This document shows, in pieces, positions 1 through 7,854 of a DNA stretch of 26,839 bases (position 1 is the first letter of the stretch; each line of letters begins with the position of its first letter). Position numbers and translations under genes: made by a program. This stretch comes from Oscillospiraceae bacterium (GTDB lineage: Bacteria > Bacillota_A > Clostridia > Oscillospirales > Oscillospiraceae), in assembly GCA_017539885.1 (NCBI GenBank), contig JAFYCC010000094.1:1-26839 (forward strand). The letters run 5' to 3'. The notes under the pieces were generated by a model. It worked only from the letters and a program-made list of their open reading frames with translations, was not told the origin of the DNA and made no database searches.

Positions 1-168
1 CTCGGATTCTACGGCCTGTTTATCAACACGAACGTGATGTCGAGAATCGATGCGGAGCATATGCTCGTCTCGTGGCAGAGCGTGGAGACCGATGAGGAGA
101 TCAAGCACGGCACGGTCATTACGGTCACGCTCGTCGACAGCGACAGCAGCATGGACGGCCGCTACTGA
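1..168 (+). CDS. C-terminal end of a PASTA-domain penicillin-binding protein (SpoVD/PBP2-type), partial
   Basis: Frame 1 is open from the window edge to TGA at 166-168 and encodes the last 55 residues of a larger protein. The visible part has the pattern of the end of a PASTA domain: a Gly-Phe-Tyr segment, a central VSWQSVE stretch, then the HGTVITVTLVDSD strand that normally closes the repeat, and a short polar tail. PASTA domains at the C-terminus, placed directly before murE, are typical of the class B transpeptidases SpoVD or PBP2/FtsI of Firmicutes, which crosslink septal or spore peptidoglycan outside the membrane. The transpeptidase domain lies beyond the left edge, so the exact class cannot be decided. 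The next gene, murE, starts 42 bases later and is probably cotranscribed. Confidence 0.75.
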   Translation, partial: LGFYGLFINTNVMSRIDAEHMLVSWQSVETDEEIKHGTVITVTLVDSDSSMDGRY

Positions 169-210
169 CGGATACAGAAGACAGCTGCTTTGTTTTGGAG
201 GTGGATCCGA

Positions 211-1664
211 GTGAAGCTAAAGGAACTGCTTGAAAATATAGAGGTCGAGGAGTGGAGCGCTTCTCCCGACATGGAGATAAGTGACCTGTGTTACGATTCC
301 CGGCGTGTGAAGCCGGGCAGCGTGTTTGTTGCGATCCCGGGATTTGAGACGGACGGCCACAGATTTATCCCCGCTGCCGCAGAGAACGGCGCTGCAGTCA
401 TTCTCTGCGAACGGAAGCCGGAGACGGACGTGCCGTTCGTGCGCGTGCGTGACAGCAGAACGGCGCTGGCGCTGGCCTCTGCCAATCTCTTCGGTCACCC
501 AGGTGACCGCATGCATCTCATCGGAGTGACGGGCACGAACGGCAAGACCACCAGCACCATGCTCATCAAGCATATGCTCGAGCGCTGCCTCGGCGCGAAG
601 GTCGGTCTGATCGGAACAAATCAGAATATGATCGGCGATAAGGCGCTGCCTGCAGAGCGCACGACGCCGGAATCCTATGAGCTTCAGAAGCTCCTTCGCG
701 AAATGGCAGATGCCGGATGTACCCATGTCGTGATGGAGGTGTCCTCGCATTCGCTCGTGCTGGCCCGCGTTGCAGGTCTGCGGTTCAGCGTCGGACTGTT
801 CACGAATCTCACGCAGGATCATTTGGATTTTCACAAGACAATGGACGAGTACGCGCGCGCAAAAGCGCTGCTGTTCGCACAGAGCGAAAAAGGCGGCGCG
901 AACGTTGACGATCCCTATGCGCCCGTGATGCTCGAAAGCGCAGCGTGTCCGATGCTTACATGGTCGATCCGGAAAAATGACGCTGACCTGGTGGCAAAGG
1001 ATATACGGCTGGCATCCGACGGCGTGCGTTTCTGCGCCGTGAGCGCAGAGGGACTCGCACGTGTGAAGCTGGCGATTCCGGGCAGCTTTTCTGTTTACAA
1101 CGCGCTTACCGTGATCGCCTGCGGACTGCAGCTGGGGATCCCGCTGGAGACGTGCTGCGAATCGCTTTCCGATGCGCAGGGCGTCAAAGGCAGGATGGAG
1201 GTCGTACCTACGGACGGCGATTACACCATCCTGATCGACTACGCGCACACACCGGATGCACTGGAAAACGTGCTGCGTGCCCTGCGGGAGACTACGACCG
1301 GCAGACTCGTCGCGCTGTTCGGCTGCGGCGGGACCGTGACCGGACAAAGCGCCCCATAATGGGAAAAATCGCAACCGAAACAGCCGATTTCACGATCATC
1401 ACTTCTGATAATCCGCGCACGGAGGATCCGAAAGACATCATAGCGGATATCCTCGAAGGCGTCAGCTGCCCGAAAAGCCTGTATAAGGTAATAATCGATC
1501 GCCGCGAGGCGATCGCCTGGGCAATCGACAATCACAGAAGCGGCGATGTGATCGTTCTGGCGGGAAAGGGACACGAGACCTACCAGATCGTCGGAAAGAC
1601 AAAGCACCACATGGACGAACGGGAGATTGTCGCCGAGCATTTAGCCTCGCGCGCACAGACTTGA
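211..1664 (+). CDS. murE: UDP-N-acetylmuramoyl-tripeptide synthetase MurE, reading frame interrupted by a 1-base frameshift
   Basis: Cytoplasmic Mur ligase that adds the third stem-peptide residue to UDP-MurNAc-dipeptide using ATP. The GTG at 211 is chosen as start because GGAGGTG lies at 197-203; the TTG at 190 has no such site. The P-loop GTNGKTT is near residues 108-114. The first frame runs through the family motif GCGG and then drifts to a stop at 1359. The second frame continues as DRDRTKRPIMGKIA through the DNPRTEDP motif, which in MurE marks meso-diaminopimelate as substrate, and GKGHE, to the stop at 1662-1664. Adding one G in the G run at 1330-1332 restores a single protein of about 484 residues, the normal family length. 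As murE is essential, a sequencing error is more likely than a true mutation. mraY follows after 13 bases. Confidence 0.9.
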
Positions 1665-1677
1665 GAGGGGATCCGCA

Positions 1678-2691
1678 ATGACGCTGAAACTGATTCTCGC
1701 TTTCGGGATTTCCTTCTTTGTCGCGGCACTGATCGGCTCGGCACTCGTGCCGTTTCTCCGCCGGATCAAGGCCGGACAGGCAATCCGGGAGGACGGCCCG
1801 AAATGGCATGCATCCAAGGCCGGAACGCCGACGATGGGCGGCATCATCTTCATCTGCGGCGTGACAGCAGCATGCCTGTCTGCGGGCTGGTCGGAAATGG
1901 CACGCGGGGAATACGGACACATATTCGTGCTCGTTTTCGCACTGATCTTCGGCGCGATCGGGTTTCTCGACGACTTTGAAAAGCTCCGCAAAAAGCAGAA
2001 TCTCGGCTTGAAGGCTGCGCAGAAATTCCTGCTGCAGCTGGTCGTGGCGATCGCTTTCGTGTTCCTGCTTCGCCGCTTCGGCTACCTGAAGCCGACTCTC
2101 TATATCCCGTTCTGGAACATCACCGTGCCGATCCCGGACGTTGTCTATTTCGTTTTCGCCGCCTTTATCATCGTCGGCTGCGTCAATGCCGTGAATCTCA
2201 CCGACGGCGTGGACGGACTCGCTGCTGGTACAAGCCTGCCGGTGATGCTCTGCTATGCGGCGGTCGCTTACAAGTGGGGCAGATCGTATCTCTCCCTCGG
2301 AATATTCGCTTCCGGAATGCTCGGCGGCCTGCTGGGCTTCCTGATTTACAATTTCAATCCGGCCAAGATCTTCATGGGAGATACGGGATCCCTGTTTCTG
2401 GGCGGCGCGGTCTGCGCGCTCGCTTTTGCGATGGATATGCCGCTCGTCCTTGTGCCGCTGGGCTTCGTGTTTATCGTGGAGACGCTTTCCGACATTATTC
2501 AGGTGTGCTATTTCAAGCTGAGCCACGGGAAGCGCGTGTTTAAAATGGCGCCCTTCCATCATCATCTTGAGATGGGCGGATGGACAGGGAAGAAGTGGAA
2601 AGAAAAAGAACTGTTTTTCCTGTTCACGGGCGTTTCTCTGCTTTTCGCCGTCCTCTCGTTTATCGGCGTGGGCGGCCGCTTCAGCCTGTGA
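1678..2691 (+). CDS. mraY: Phospho-N-acetylmuramoyl-pentapeptide-transferase MraY
   Basis: Integral membrane enzyme that moves phospho-MurNAc-pentapeptide from UDP to undecaprenyl phosphate, making lipid I. The 337-residue product has about ten hydrophobic segments and the family landmarks in order: KWHASKAGTPTMGG near the N-terminus, the catalytic DD pair at residues 98-99 (FLDDFEK), NLTDGVDGL at about 173-181, FMGDTGS, and the cytoplasmic PFHHHLE loop near the end. The ATG at 1678 follows a GAGAGGGG ribosome binding site. The usual neighbours murF (before) and murD (after) are missing, so mraY directly links murE to ftsW. Length and motifs are normal, so the enzyme looks intact. Confidence 0.96.
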   Translation: MTLKLILAFGISFFVAALIGSALVPFLRRIKAGQAIREDGPKWHASKAGTPTMGGIIFICGVTAACLSAGWSEMARGEYGHIFVLVFALIFGAIGFLDDFEKLRKKQNLGLKAAQKFLLQLVVAIAFVFLLRRFGYLKPTLYIPFWNITVPIPDVVYFVFAAFIIVGCVNAVNLTDGVDGLAAGTSLPVMLCYAAVAYKWGRSYLSLGIFASGMLGGLLGFLIYNFNPAKIFMGDTGSLFLGGAVCALAFAMDMPLVLVPLGFVFIVETLSDIIQVCYFKLSHGKRVFKMAPFHHHLEMGGWTGKKWKEKELFFLFTGVSLLFAVLSFIGVGGRFSL

Positions 2692-2724
2692 CGGGCATCT
2701 ACGCCGGAGAGGAGGTGCGTTTCC

Positions 2725-3894
2725 ATGGAGGAGAATAAGGACGCGGCCATCGGCGCAAAGCTTCGGGATTATACCGCTGATTCGCATATCGGCCGGGGAA
2801 GACTCGATCTGCCGTTCGCGCTTTTGACGCTGATACTGCTGACGATCGGCGTGGTGATGGTGCTGTCAGCGAGTTTCGCGCGTGCCTATTATGATCCCAC
2901 GAATGTGACCAAAGGCAACGCTGCCTACTATTTCGTCCGGCAGCTTATCTTCGCGCTGCTGGGCGTCGCGGTCATGTACTTTGCCTCAAAGTTCCCGATG
3001 GCCTTTTATCGACGCTTCTCCTTCCTCGTGCTGCTGGCAGCGATCGCGCTGCTCGTGCTGGTTCCGCTGATCGGAATCGTCGGCAACGGAGCGCGCCGCT
3101 GGATCGGCGTGGGATCCATCACGGTGCAGCCGTCCGAAATCGCCAAGATCGGTATTATTCTCGCGTTCGCCACCATGATCTGCCGGAGAAAGGAACAGAT
3201 GAAAACCTTTCGCCATGGGATCCTGCCCTTCGCGGCGATCCTGGGCGTGATCATTCTGCTGCTGGCACTCGAGCCGCATCTTTCCGCTGCCATAATCATT
3301 TCGCTCGTAGGCGCGGCGATGCTGTTTCTCGGCGGCGTGCGGCTGTACTGGTTCGCCGCCGGAGCCGGGGCTCTTGCGGCTTTCGGAGGACTGGCTATCG
3401 CCGTGCTCGACTATGCCAGAGAGCGTGTGTCGAACTGGCTGAATCCGTTTGCGGCTGCTTCCGGCGACGGATATCAGATCGTGCAGTCGCTATACGCGGT
3501 GGGATCCGGAGGCCTGATGGGACTTGGCCTCGGACAGAGCCGTCAGAAGTACCTCTATCTGCCGGAGGAACATAACGACTTCATCTTCTCGATCGTCAGC
3601 GAGGAACTCGGCTTCATCGGCGCGGTGATGATCCTGCTGCTGTTTGCCCTGCTGATCGTCCGGGGCTACTGGCTTGCAATGCACATGCGCAGTCGCTACA
3701 GCTGCCTTGTCGTTGCCGGGATCACGACGCTTCTGGCCGTGCAGGTGTTTCTGAACGTCGCCGTCGTGACGAACCTGATCCCCTGCACGGGAATCTCGCT
3801 CCCGTTCTTCAGCTACGGAGGAACGGCGCTGCTGCTGCAGATGGGTGAGATGGGTATTATCCTGAGCGCCTCGAGAGACGTACCCGACAAATAG
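2725..3894 (+). CDS. ftsW: SEDS-family peptidoglycan glycosyltransferase FtsW/SpoVE
   Basis: Polytopic membrane protein of 389 residues with the SEDS fold, which polymerises lipid II at the septum together with a class B PBP. About ten transmembrane segments follow a 30-residue cytoplasmic N-terminus. Family signatures are GNGARRWIGVG (about 120-130), QPSEIAK (135-141), EPHLSA, and LPEEHNDFIFS, in which Asp285 matches the essential catalytic aspartate of FtsW/RodA. The C-terminal GISLPFFSYGG motif is also present. The start at 2725 has GAGAGGAGG upstream at 2706-2714. The position between mraY and murG is where Firmicutes carry spoVE or ftsW. Sequence alone does not separate the vegetative from the sporulation paralogue, and no sporulation gene lies nearby. 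Confidence 0.93.
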   Translation: MEENKDAAIGAKLRDYTADSHIGRGRLDLPFALLTLILLTIGVVMVLSASFARAYYDPTNVTKGNAAYYFVRQLIFALLGVAVMYFASKFPMAFYRRFSFLVLLAAIALLVLVPLIGIVGNGARRWIGVGSITVQPSEIAKIGIILAFATMICRRKEQMKTFRHGILPFAAILGVIILLLALEPHLSAAIIISLVGAAMLFLGGVRLYWFAAGAGALAAFGGLAIAVLDYARERVSNWLNPFAAASGDGYQIVQSLYAVGSGGLMGLGLGQSRQKYLYLPEEHNDFIFSIVSEELGFIGAVMILLLFALLIVRGYWLAMHMRSRYSCLVVAGITTLLAVQVFLNVAVVTNLIPCTGISLPFFSYGGTALLLQMGEMGIILSASRDVPDK

Positions 3895-3942
3895 GAATCT
3901 GGAACAATCGAGCGATTATGGCTCTGAAACGGAGAAAGCATT

Positions 3943-5073
3943 ATGAAGATTCTCTTTACCTGCGGCGGGACCGCGGGACATATTTATCCGGCAGTCGCCG
4001 TAGCGGGGAGACTGCGCGAACTGATGCCGGATACGGAAGTGCTGTTCGTAGGGGCAAAGGGCAAGATGGAGATGGATCTCGTTCCGCGTGAGGGATATGA
4101 GATCCGAGAGATCACCGTATCCAATCTTGCGCGCAGCGGCGGCCTCGCTATGATCCGCCACAATGTCGAGGCAATTCGGGATGTCTTCACCGCAACTGAA
4201 CAGGCGCGTCGCATCCTGCGCGAATTCAAGCCGGACGTTGTTCTCGGTACGGGCGGCTACGTCTGCTATCCCGTGATCCGGGCCGCATCTTCCATGAGGA
4301 TTCCCACAGCCGTCCACGAATCTAACGCCGTACCCGGCCTGACGACAAAAATGCTTTCGACGGTCGCGGACAGGATCATGGTCGGTTTCCCTGAAAGCGT
4401 CTCCGGCTACAAACACGCAGAGCGTGTGAGCGTGACCGGAACACCCGTGCGCGGGGAATTCCTGCAGCACGGGAAAACACAGGCGAAGACGGAACTCGGC
4501 CTGCCTGTAAACAAGCCGCTCGTACTGTCTGTCTGGGGCAGTCTCGGGGCGCCGGTAATGAACGAACTGATGGCGGAATTCATTGAGCGTGCCGTGAACA
4601 AACCGTTCTTTACCATGATTCATTCTGCCGGCACGAGAGGCTATGCAGCCATGATGGATAAACTCAAGAAAGACGGCTGTGCGGACTGTGCGGAGAAGGG
4701 CTTCGAGGTGCGCGAGTTTATTTATGACATGCCTCGGGTGCTTGCCGCGGCAGACCTCGTCATCTGCCGCGCGGGAGCTTCTTCGCTGGCGGAACTTACG
4801 CTTCTTGGAAAGCCGGCGATCCTTGTGCCGTCTCCGAATGTAGCGAATAATCATCAGGAGAAAAACGCGCGCGTTCTGGAAGCCGCGGGAGGGGCCCGCG
4901 TGCGGCTGGAGGGGCAGTTCACACAGGACAGCCTGCTGGGCGAAGTCTCGGAACTGCTTTCCAATCCGAACGTGCTGCTGGAGATGTCGGCAAGGATGAA
5001 GGAACTGGGCGTCCCGGACGCCGTTGAGAAGATCACGGACGTCGTCCTGTCTCTCGCGGGCGTGAAAAACTGA
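3943..5073 (+). CDS. murG: UDP-GlcNAc:lipid I N-acetylglucosaminyltransferase MurG
   Basis: Peripheral membrane GT-B glycosyltransferase that adds GlcNAc to lipid I, making lipid II. The 376-residue product starts with MKILFTCGGTAGHIYPA, so the glycine-rich GGTAGH motif is at residues 8-13. The middle has LGTGGYVCYPV and HESNAVPGLTTK. The C-terminal domain carries SLGAPVMNELM, the GASSLAELTLLGKPAILVP donor-binding region and NNHQEKNARVLE. The ATG at 3943 follows a GGAG site. murG comes 48 bases after ftsW and is probably the last gene of this transcript, because 344 bases without a convincing gene follow and ftsQ has its own promoter. In many Firmicutes murB or murA lies at this point; neither is present here. 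Confidence 0.96.
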   Translation: MKILFTCGGTAGHIYPAVAVAGRLRELMPDTEVLFVGAKGKMEMDLVPREGYEIREITVSNLARSGGLAMIRHNVEAIRDVFTATEQARRILREFKPDVVLGTGGYVCYPVIRAASSMRIPTAVHESNAVPGLTTKMLSTVADRIMVGFPESVSGYKHAERVSVTGTPVRGEFLQHGKTQAKTELGLPVNKPLVLSVWGSLGAPVMNELMAEFIERAVNKPFFTMIHSAGTRGYAAMMDKLKKDGCADCAEKGFEVREFIYDMPRVLAAADLVICRAGASSLAELTLLGKPAILVPSPNVANNHQEKNARVLEAAGGARVRLEGQFTQDSLLGEVSELLSNPNVLLEMSARMKELGVPDAVEKITDVVLSLAGVKN

Positions 5074-5417
5074 CAGGAATCTGTCCGGAGACTTCTTCAG
5101 AACGTGTCTAAATAAACACTTTGAGGAGAAGACTTGCGCATTTTGATCGCCGGGATCATGGACGAAATGAGAGCAGCTGCCCGCAAAGATGCAGGATCGT
5201 CTGCGTGTTAAACGATGAATCGGGTGCACGCATAACCGGGTGATACAGATCAGAGGCTTTTGTCCTATACAAAAAAGCTGGACATCGCATGCCTCCTGAC
5301 AGAACCGCTTCCGCAGAGAAGCCGTGCGCCGCGGGAACTTCGCGCGGCGCGCAGATTGAAAGGCGAAAGAGACTGTGATATGATCGCATAAGGCAACACA
5401 CGTGAAGGAGTACAGCG
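5074..5417 (+). other. Intergenic region murG-ftsQ without a convincing gene
   Basis: This 344-bp stretch holds no ORF I would call. A 25-codon frame starts with TTG at 5134 behind a GAGGAG site and ends in TAA near 5211; it may be a leader peptide or chance. An imperfect inverted repeat (GCTTTTGT at 5256-5263 against ACAAAAAAGC at 5269-5278) and a GC-rich hairpin (5326-5333 with 5343-5350) precede the ftsQ promoter. The GC-rich hairpin has no T-run after it, so it is a poor candidate for an intrinsic terminator. Larger gaps inside dcw clusters are unusual, and this is where murB or murA often lies. I see no remnant of either. Confidence 0.6.
5356..5384 (+). promoter_or_regulatory. Sigma-A type promoter for ftsQ
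   Basis: TTGAAA at 5356-5361 and TATGAT at 5379-5384 are separated by exactly 17 bases, close to the vegetative consensus. The expected start point is near 5391, about 27 bases before the ftsQ ATG and just before its GAAGGAG ribosome binding site. It gives ftsQ transcription independent of murG. Confidence 0.75.
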
Positions 5418-6179
5418 ATGGCCGAGACAAATCCGCAGCGGACGCCGCGGCGTCGAAGAAAACGGAAAAGCGCTCTGTTCACGCCTTTGGCGTTCGTGCT
5501 CATCTGTGCGGCGCTGATCTTTGGCATGAGCGTGTTCTTTCGCGTTACGACGATCGTGGTGACCGGTGCCGTGAATTATGAAGAAGCGGAGATCATCGGC
5601 GCCTCCGGCATCGAGCCGGGAGACAACCTGATCTTCATTGACCGTTCCGGCGCAGCGAGCCGGATCCGGTCGAAACTTCCTTATATCGAGAGCGTTGCCG
5701 TCCGGCGCGTTTTACCCAATACGGTGAACATCGAGATCCTCGAGAGTCGTGCGCTGGCTTATCTGGCGGTAGACGGAGAACTTTGGGCGATCGACCGCAG
5801 CTGCAAGGCTCTGGCAAAAACGACGTCTGCCCAGGTGGAGGGACTGATCCATGTCACCGGGATCGAGGCGACAAAGCCGTCGGTGGGCGAGATCATTTCC
5901 GGCAAGGATGCAGAGAACTCGAAACTGGAATACCTTGCCGTAATCCTCAGGGAAGTCGCCGCGCGCGGCATGGAGAGCGAAATCAGCAGTATGGATCTGA
6001 CGAACCTCGCCAATCCGACATTCGACTACGAGTCGCGGTTCCTGGTGCGTCTCGGGAAAAACGAGGACGTCGGCTATAAGCTTGACCGGATGCTCAGCGT
6101 GGTCGAGCAGCTCGGCGAGAGCGATGTCGGCACGCTCGACCTGTCCATCGACGACCGCGTGCATTTCAGCCAGGGCTGA
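5418..6179 (+). CDS. ftsQ: Cell division protein FtsQ/DivIB
   Basis: Bitopic membrane protein of the divisome that bridges FtsZ-side and periplasm-side components through FtsL/FtsB. The 253-residue product has a strongly basic cytoplasmic tail (RRRRKRK), one transmembrane segment at about residues 21-41 (FTPLAFVLICAALIFGMSVF), and then an extracytoplasmic POTRA domain beginning VTTIVVTGAVNYEEAEII with the conserved GDNL...IDRS and LPYIESVAVRRVLPNTVNIEI elements. The rest is the beta domain of FtsQ/DivIB. The ATG at 5418 follows GAAGGAG. Length is typical for the Firmicutes form. It stands between murG and ftsZ, the standard place, but ftsA, which often follows, is missing. Confidence 0.9.
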   Translation: MAETNPQRTPRRRRKRKSALFTPLAFVLICAALIFGMSVFFRVTTIVVTGAVNYEEAEIIGASGIEPGDNLIFIDRSGAASRIRSKLPYIESVAVRRVLPNTVNIEILESRALAYLAVDGELWAIDRSCKALAKTTSAQVEGLIHVTGIEATKPSVGEIISGKDAENSKLEYLAVILREVAARGMESEISSMDLTNLANPTFDYESRFLVRLGKNEDVGYKLDRMLSVVEQLGESDVGTLDLSIDDRVHFSQG

Positions 6180-6199
6180 AAAGGACAGTTATTCCTTTT
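6179..6199 (+). terminator. Weak A/T-flanked stem-loop after ftsQ
   Basis: AAAAGGA at 6179-6185 can pair with TCCTTTT at 6193-6199 around a 7-base loop, overlapping the ftsQ stop. The stem is A/U-rich, so termination would be weak; it may partly separate ftsQ from the ftsZ promoter just downstream. Confidence 0.35.
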
Positions 6200-6211
6200 T
6201 GAAAAGAAGTC

Positions 6212-6240
6212 TTGACCTATTTCGAAAAACGCGATAAAAT
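6212..6240 (+). promoter_or_regulatory. Sigma-A type promoter for ftsZ
   Basis: TTGACC at 6212-6217 and TAAAAT at 6235-6240 with a 17-base spacer form a near-consensus vegetative promoter. The leader to the ftsZ ATG at 6316 is about 70 bases and ends in AAAGGAGGCAG, a strong ribosome binding site. This agrees with the high amount of FtsZ that cells need. Confidence 0.8.
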
Positions 6241-6315
6241 CAAACAGATAGTAAGCATACACAGGGCCGGAATGCGATTTTCGGCCGCCAGAGAATAAAA
6301 AAGGAGGCAGCGGAT

Positions 6316-7443
6316 ATGCCTATCACTATGGAAACCGGCCCGGAAAACGTTGTAACGATCAAGGTCGTCGGCGTCGGCGGCGCGGGCAACAACGTCGTCA
6401 ATCGAATGGTCGCTTCCGGCACGAAGGGCGTTGAGTTCATCGCCATCAATACGGACAAACAGGTTCTCGCAATGTCCTCCGCCGGCCAGAAGATCCAGAT
6501 CGGCGAGAAGCTCACCCACGGGCAGGGCGCCGGCAGCGATCCGGAGATCGGCAAACGAAGCGCGGAGGAGAGCCGCAACAATATCGCAAAGAGCTTTGAG
6601 GACGCGGATATGGTGTTTATCACCGCGGGCATGGGCGGCGGCACCGGCACCGGCGCGGCGCCTGTCATCGCGGATATTGCTCGCGAGACCGGGATCCTCA
6701 CTGTCGGCGTCGTTACCAAGCCCTTCAAGTTTGAAGGCAAGCGCCGTATGGATCAGGCCATGGTCGGCATCGAGGAGTTGCTCGGCAAAGTTGATTCCCT
6801 GCTCATCATCCCGAACGATCGTCTGAAATATGCCACCGATCAGAAGATCACGTTTGCCAACGCGTTTGAGATCGCGGACGACGTGCTCCGTCAGGCCGTT
6901 ACCAGCATTTCCGACCTGATCAAGAATACCGGCTTTATCAACCTCGACTTCGCTGACGTGACAACGATCATGAAGAACGCCGGTTTCGCCCACATGGGCG
7001 TCGGCAGAGCCGCCGGAAAGGGCAAGGCGGAAGACGCCGCAAAAGCAGCTGTCGCCAGCCCGCTCATGGAGACATCCATCAACGGCGCGCGCGGAGTGCT
7101 CGTCAACATCACCGGCTCTCAGGACATGGGTCTTGAGGACGTCGAGGCCGCGGCGAACCTCGTTCAGGCTGCCGCGCATCCGGATGCCAACATCATCTTC
7201 GGCGCGACCTTCGACGACGAGATGGACGATGAGATCCGTGTGACTGTTATCGCGACCGGTTTCGATGAGCCGCCCACCGCCGGAAAAACAGAGGAGAAGC
7301 CCGCGCAGCAGGAAAAGGCTCCCGCGGACCAGCTGCCGACCGCGACTCGCGAGGCGGCGGCGCCTGCCCCGACCCCCGCGCCGGAGCGTAAGACTGAAAA
7401 GGATCCCTTTGAAGATATTCTCAGCATCTTCAGTTCCAGATAA
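6316..7443 (+). CDS. ftsZ: Cell division GTPase FtsZ
   Basis: Tubulin-like GTPase that polymerises into the cytokinetic ring. In the 375-residue product the N-terminal nucleotide-binding part has [14 protein letters not shown] (about 18-31) and the tubulin signature [10 protein letters not shown] at 107-116. The T7 synergy-loop region [11 protein letters not shown] follows, then the C-terminal domain to about residue 320. A linker of roughly 50 residues rich in Ala, Pro and Glu ends in the peptide [13 protein letters not shown]. That tail stands where FtsZ has its conserved C-terminal peptide for FtsA/SepF/ZapA-type partners, but it differs from the usual DIPxFLR form. ftsZ has its own promoter and terminator, so it is probably a single-gene transcript, with ftsA not adjacent. 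Confidence 0.97.
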   Translation: MPITMETGPENVVTIKVVGVGGAGNNVVNRMVASGTKGVEFIAINTDKQVLAMSSAGQKIQIGEKLTHGQGAGSDPEIGKRSAEESRNNIAKSFEDADMVFITAGMGGGTGTGAAPVIADIARETGILTVGVVTKPFKFEGKRRMDQAMVGIEELLGKVDSLLIIPNDRLKYATDQKITFANAFEIADDVLRQAVTSISDLIKNTGFINLDFADVTTIMKNAGFAHMGVGRAAGKGKAEDAAKAAVASPLMETSINGARGVLVNITGSQDMGLEDVEAAANLVQAAAHPDANIIFGATFDDEMDDEIRVTVIATGFDEPPTAGKTEEKPAQQEKAPADQLPTATREAAAPAPTPAPERKTEKDPFEDILSIFSSR

Positions 7444-7463
7444 ATAAGGACTGGTTTTTCCGT

Positions 7464-7512
7464 GAGATCGGGAGCGCGCGAAAGCCGCTCCCGATCTCCG
7501 TCCGTTTTATGA
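7464..7512 (+). terminator. Intrinsic terminator after ftsZ
   Basis: A perfect 13-base stem pairs 7464-7476 (GAGATCGGGAGCG) with 7486-7498 around a 9-base loop. A short T-run (GTTTTA) follows a few bases later. It begins 20 bases after the ftsZ stop. Confidence 0.85.
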
Positions 7513-7719
7513 GTAAACAGTTTGCGCCGCGACGGGCCGTTAAAGGGGCGGAAGCGTCACATGCCCGGGGCGAACACAGACGCGGCAGTTCTGTGCCTTT
7601 CGGGCAGATCGTTATACCGTGCGCAGCTCTCCATGCAGGCCGGGAGCCTGCCTTCGGCAGACTTTTCGGGATTGAGCGATCCCGGCGCGTGACAGGGCGG
7701 CGAGAATCGCAAAAAAGAC
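7513..7719. other. Non-coding stretch with clustered hairpins between ftsZ terminator and rimP promoter
   Basis: I see no credible gene here; a 72-codon frame starting at 7509 has no ribosome binding site and an unnatural Arg-rich composition. The stretch does hold short perfect inverted repeats: GCAGGC 7635-7640 with GCCTGC 7646-7651; CTGCC 7648-7652 with GGCAG 7656-7660; and CGGGAT 7667-7672 with ATCCCG 7679-7684. The first two overlap and cannot form together. It could be a small RNA or a decayed gene, but nothing proves either. Confidence 0.4.
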
Positions 7720-7748
7720 TTGCATAGTAATATAGTAAGTGATATAAT
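7720..7748 (+). promoter_or_regulatory. Sigma-A type promoter for the rimP-nusA-infB operon
   Basis: TTGCAT at 7720-7725 and a perfect TATAAT at 7743-7748 with a 17-base spacer stand in an A/T-rich patch. The predicted start near 7755 gives a leader of about 100 bases before rimP, which contains the hairpin at 7787-7805. Confidence 0.85.
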
Positions 7749-7786
7749 ATATGAGGTTTTTGTAGGATTCATTGGTGTTGGTCATG

Positions 7787-7811
7787 GAGTGGGTGTCCCC
7801 CACTCTTTTTC
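7787..7811 (+). promoter_or_regulatory. Terminator-like hairpin in the rimP leader (possible attenuator)
   Basis: GAGTGGG at 7787-7793 pairs perfectly with CCCACTC at 7799-7805 around a 5-base loop and is followed at once by a T-run (TTTTTCTT). This is an intrinsic-terminator shape placed between the promoter at 7720-7748 and the rimP ATG at 7855, not at an operon end. In Bacillus subtilis, NusA represses its own operon by NusA-dependent termination in the leader of ylxS (rimP). A similar feedback loop here is inference from position and shape. Confidence 0.6.
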
Positions 7812-7854
7812 TTGATTGAAAAGAAAATGTCAGAAACTGGAAATCAGGTGAACT

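Noticed and set aside
1320..1370. Programmed ribosomal frameshift in murE
   Set aside because: No slippery heptamer or downstream pseudoknot is seen, no MurE frameshifting is known to me, and lysA shows the same kind of homopolymer loss.
1462..2787. 441-codon minus-strand frame opposite the murE end and mraY
   Set aside because: Arg/His/Glu-rich antisense artefact lying over clear mraY coding sequence.
5326..5350. GC-rich hairpin before ftsQ as terminator of murG
   Set aside because: It lacks a following T-run and lies about 250 bases after murG; it abuts the ftsQ -35 box. Could be structural only.
3916..5430. 504-codon minus-strand frame opposite murG and the following gap
   Set aside because: No family resemblance, composition typical of antisense to a GC-rich gene, no ribosome binding site, and it starts inside ftsQ. 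Its part over the gap 5074-5417 is not independently supported.
7509..7727. 72-codon + strand frame between ftsZ and rimP
   Set aside because: No ribosome binding site, begins in the ftsZ terminator tail, and runs into the -35 box of the rimP promoter; composition is Arg-rich and unlike a protein.
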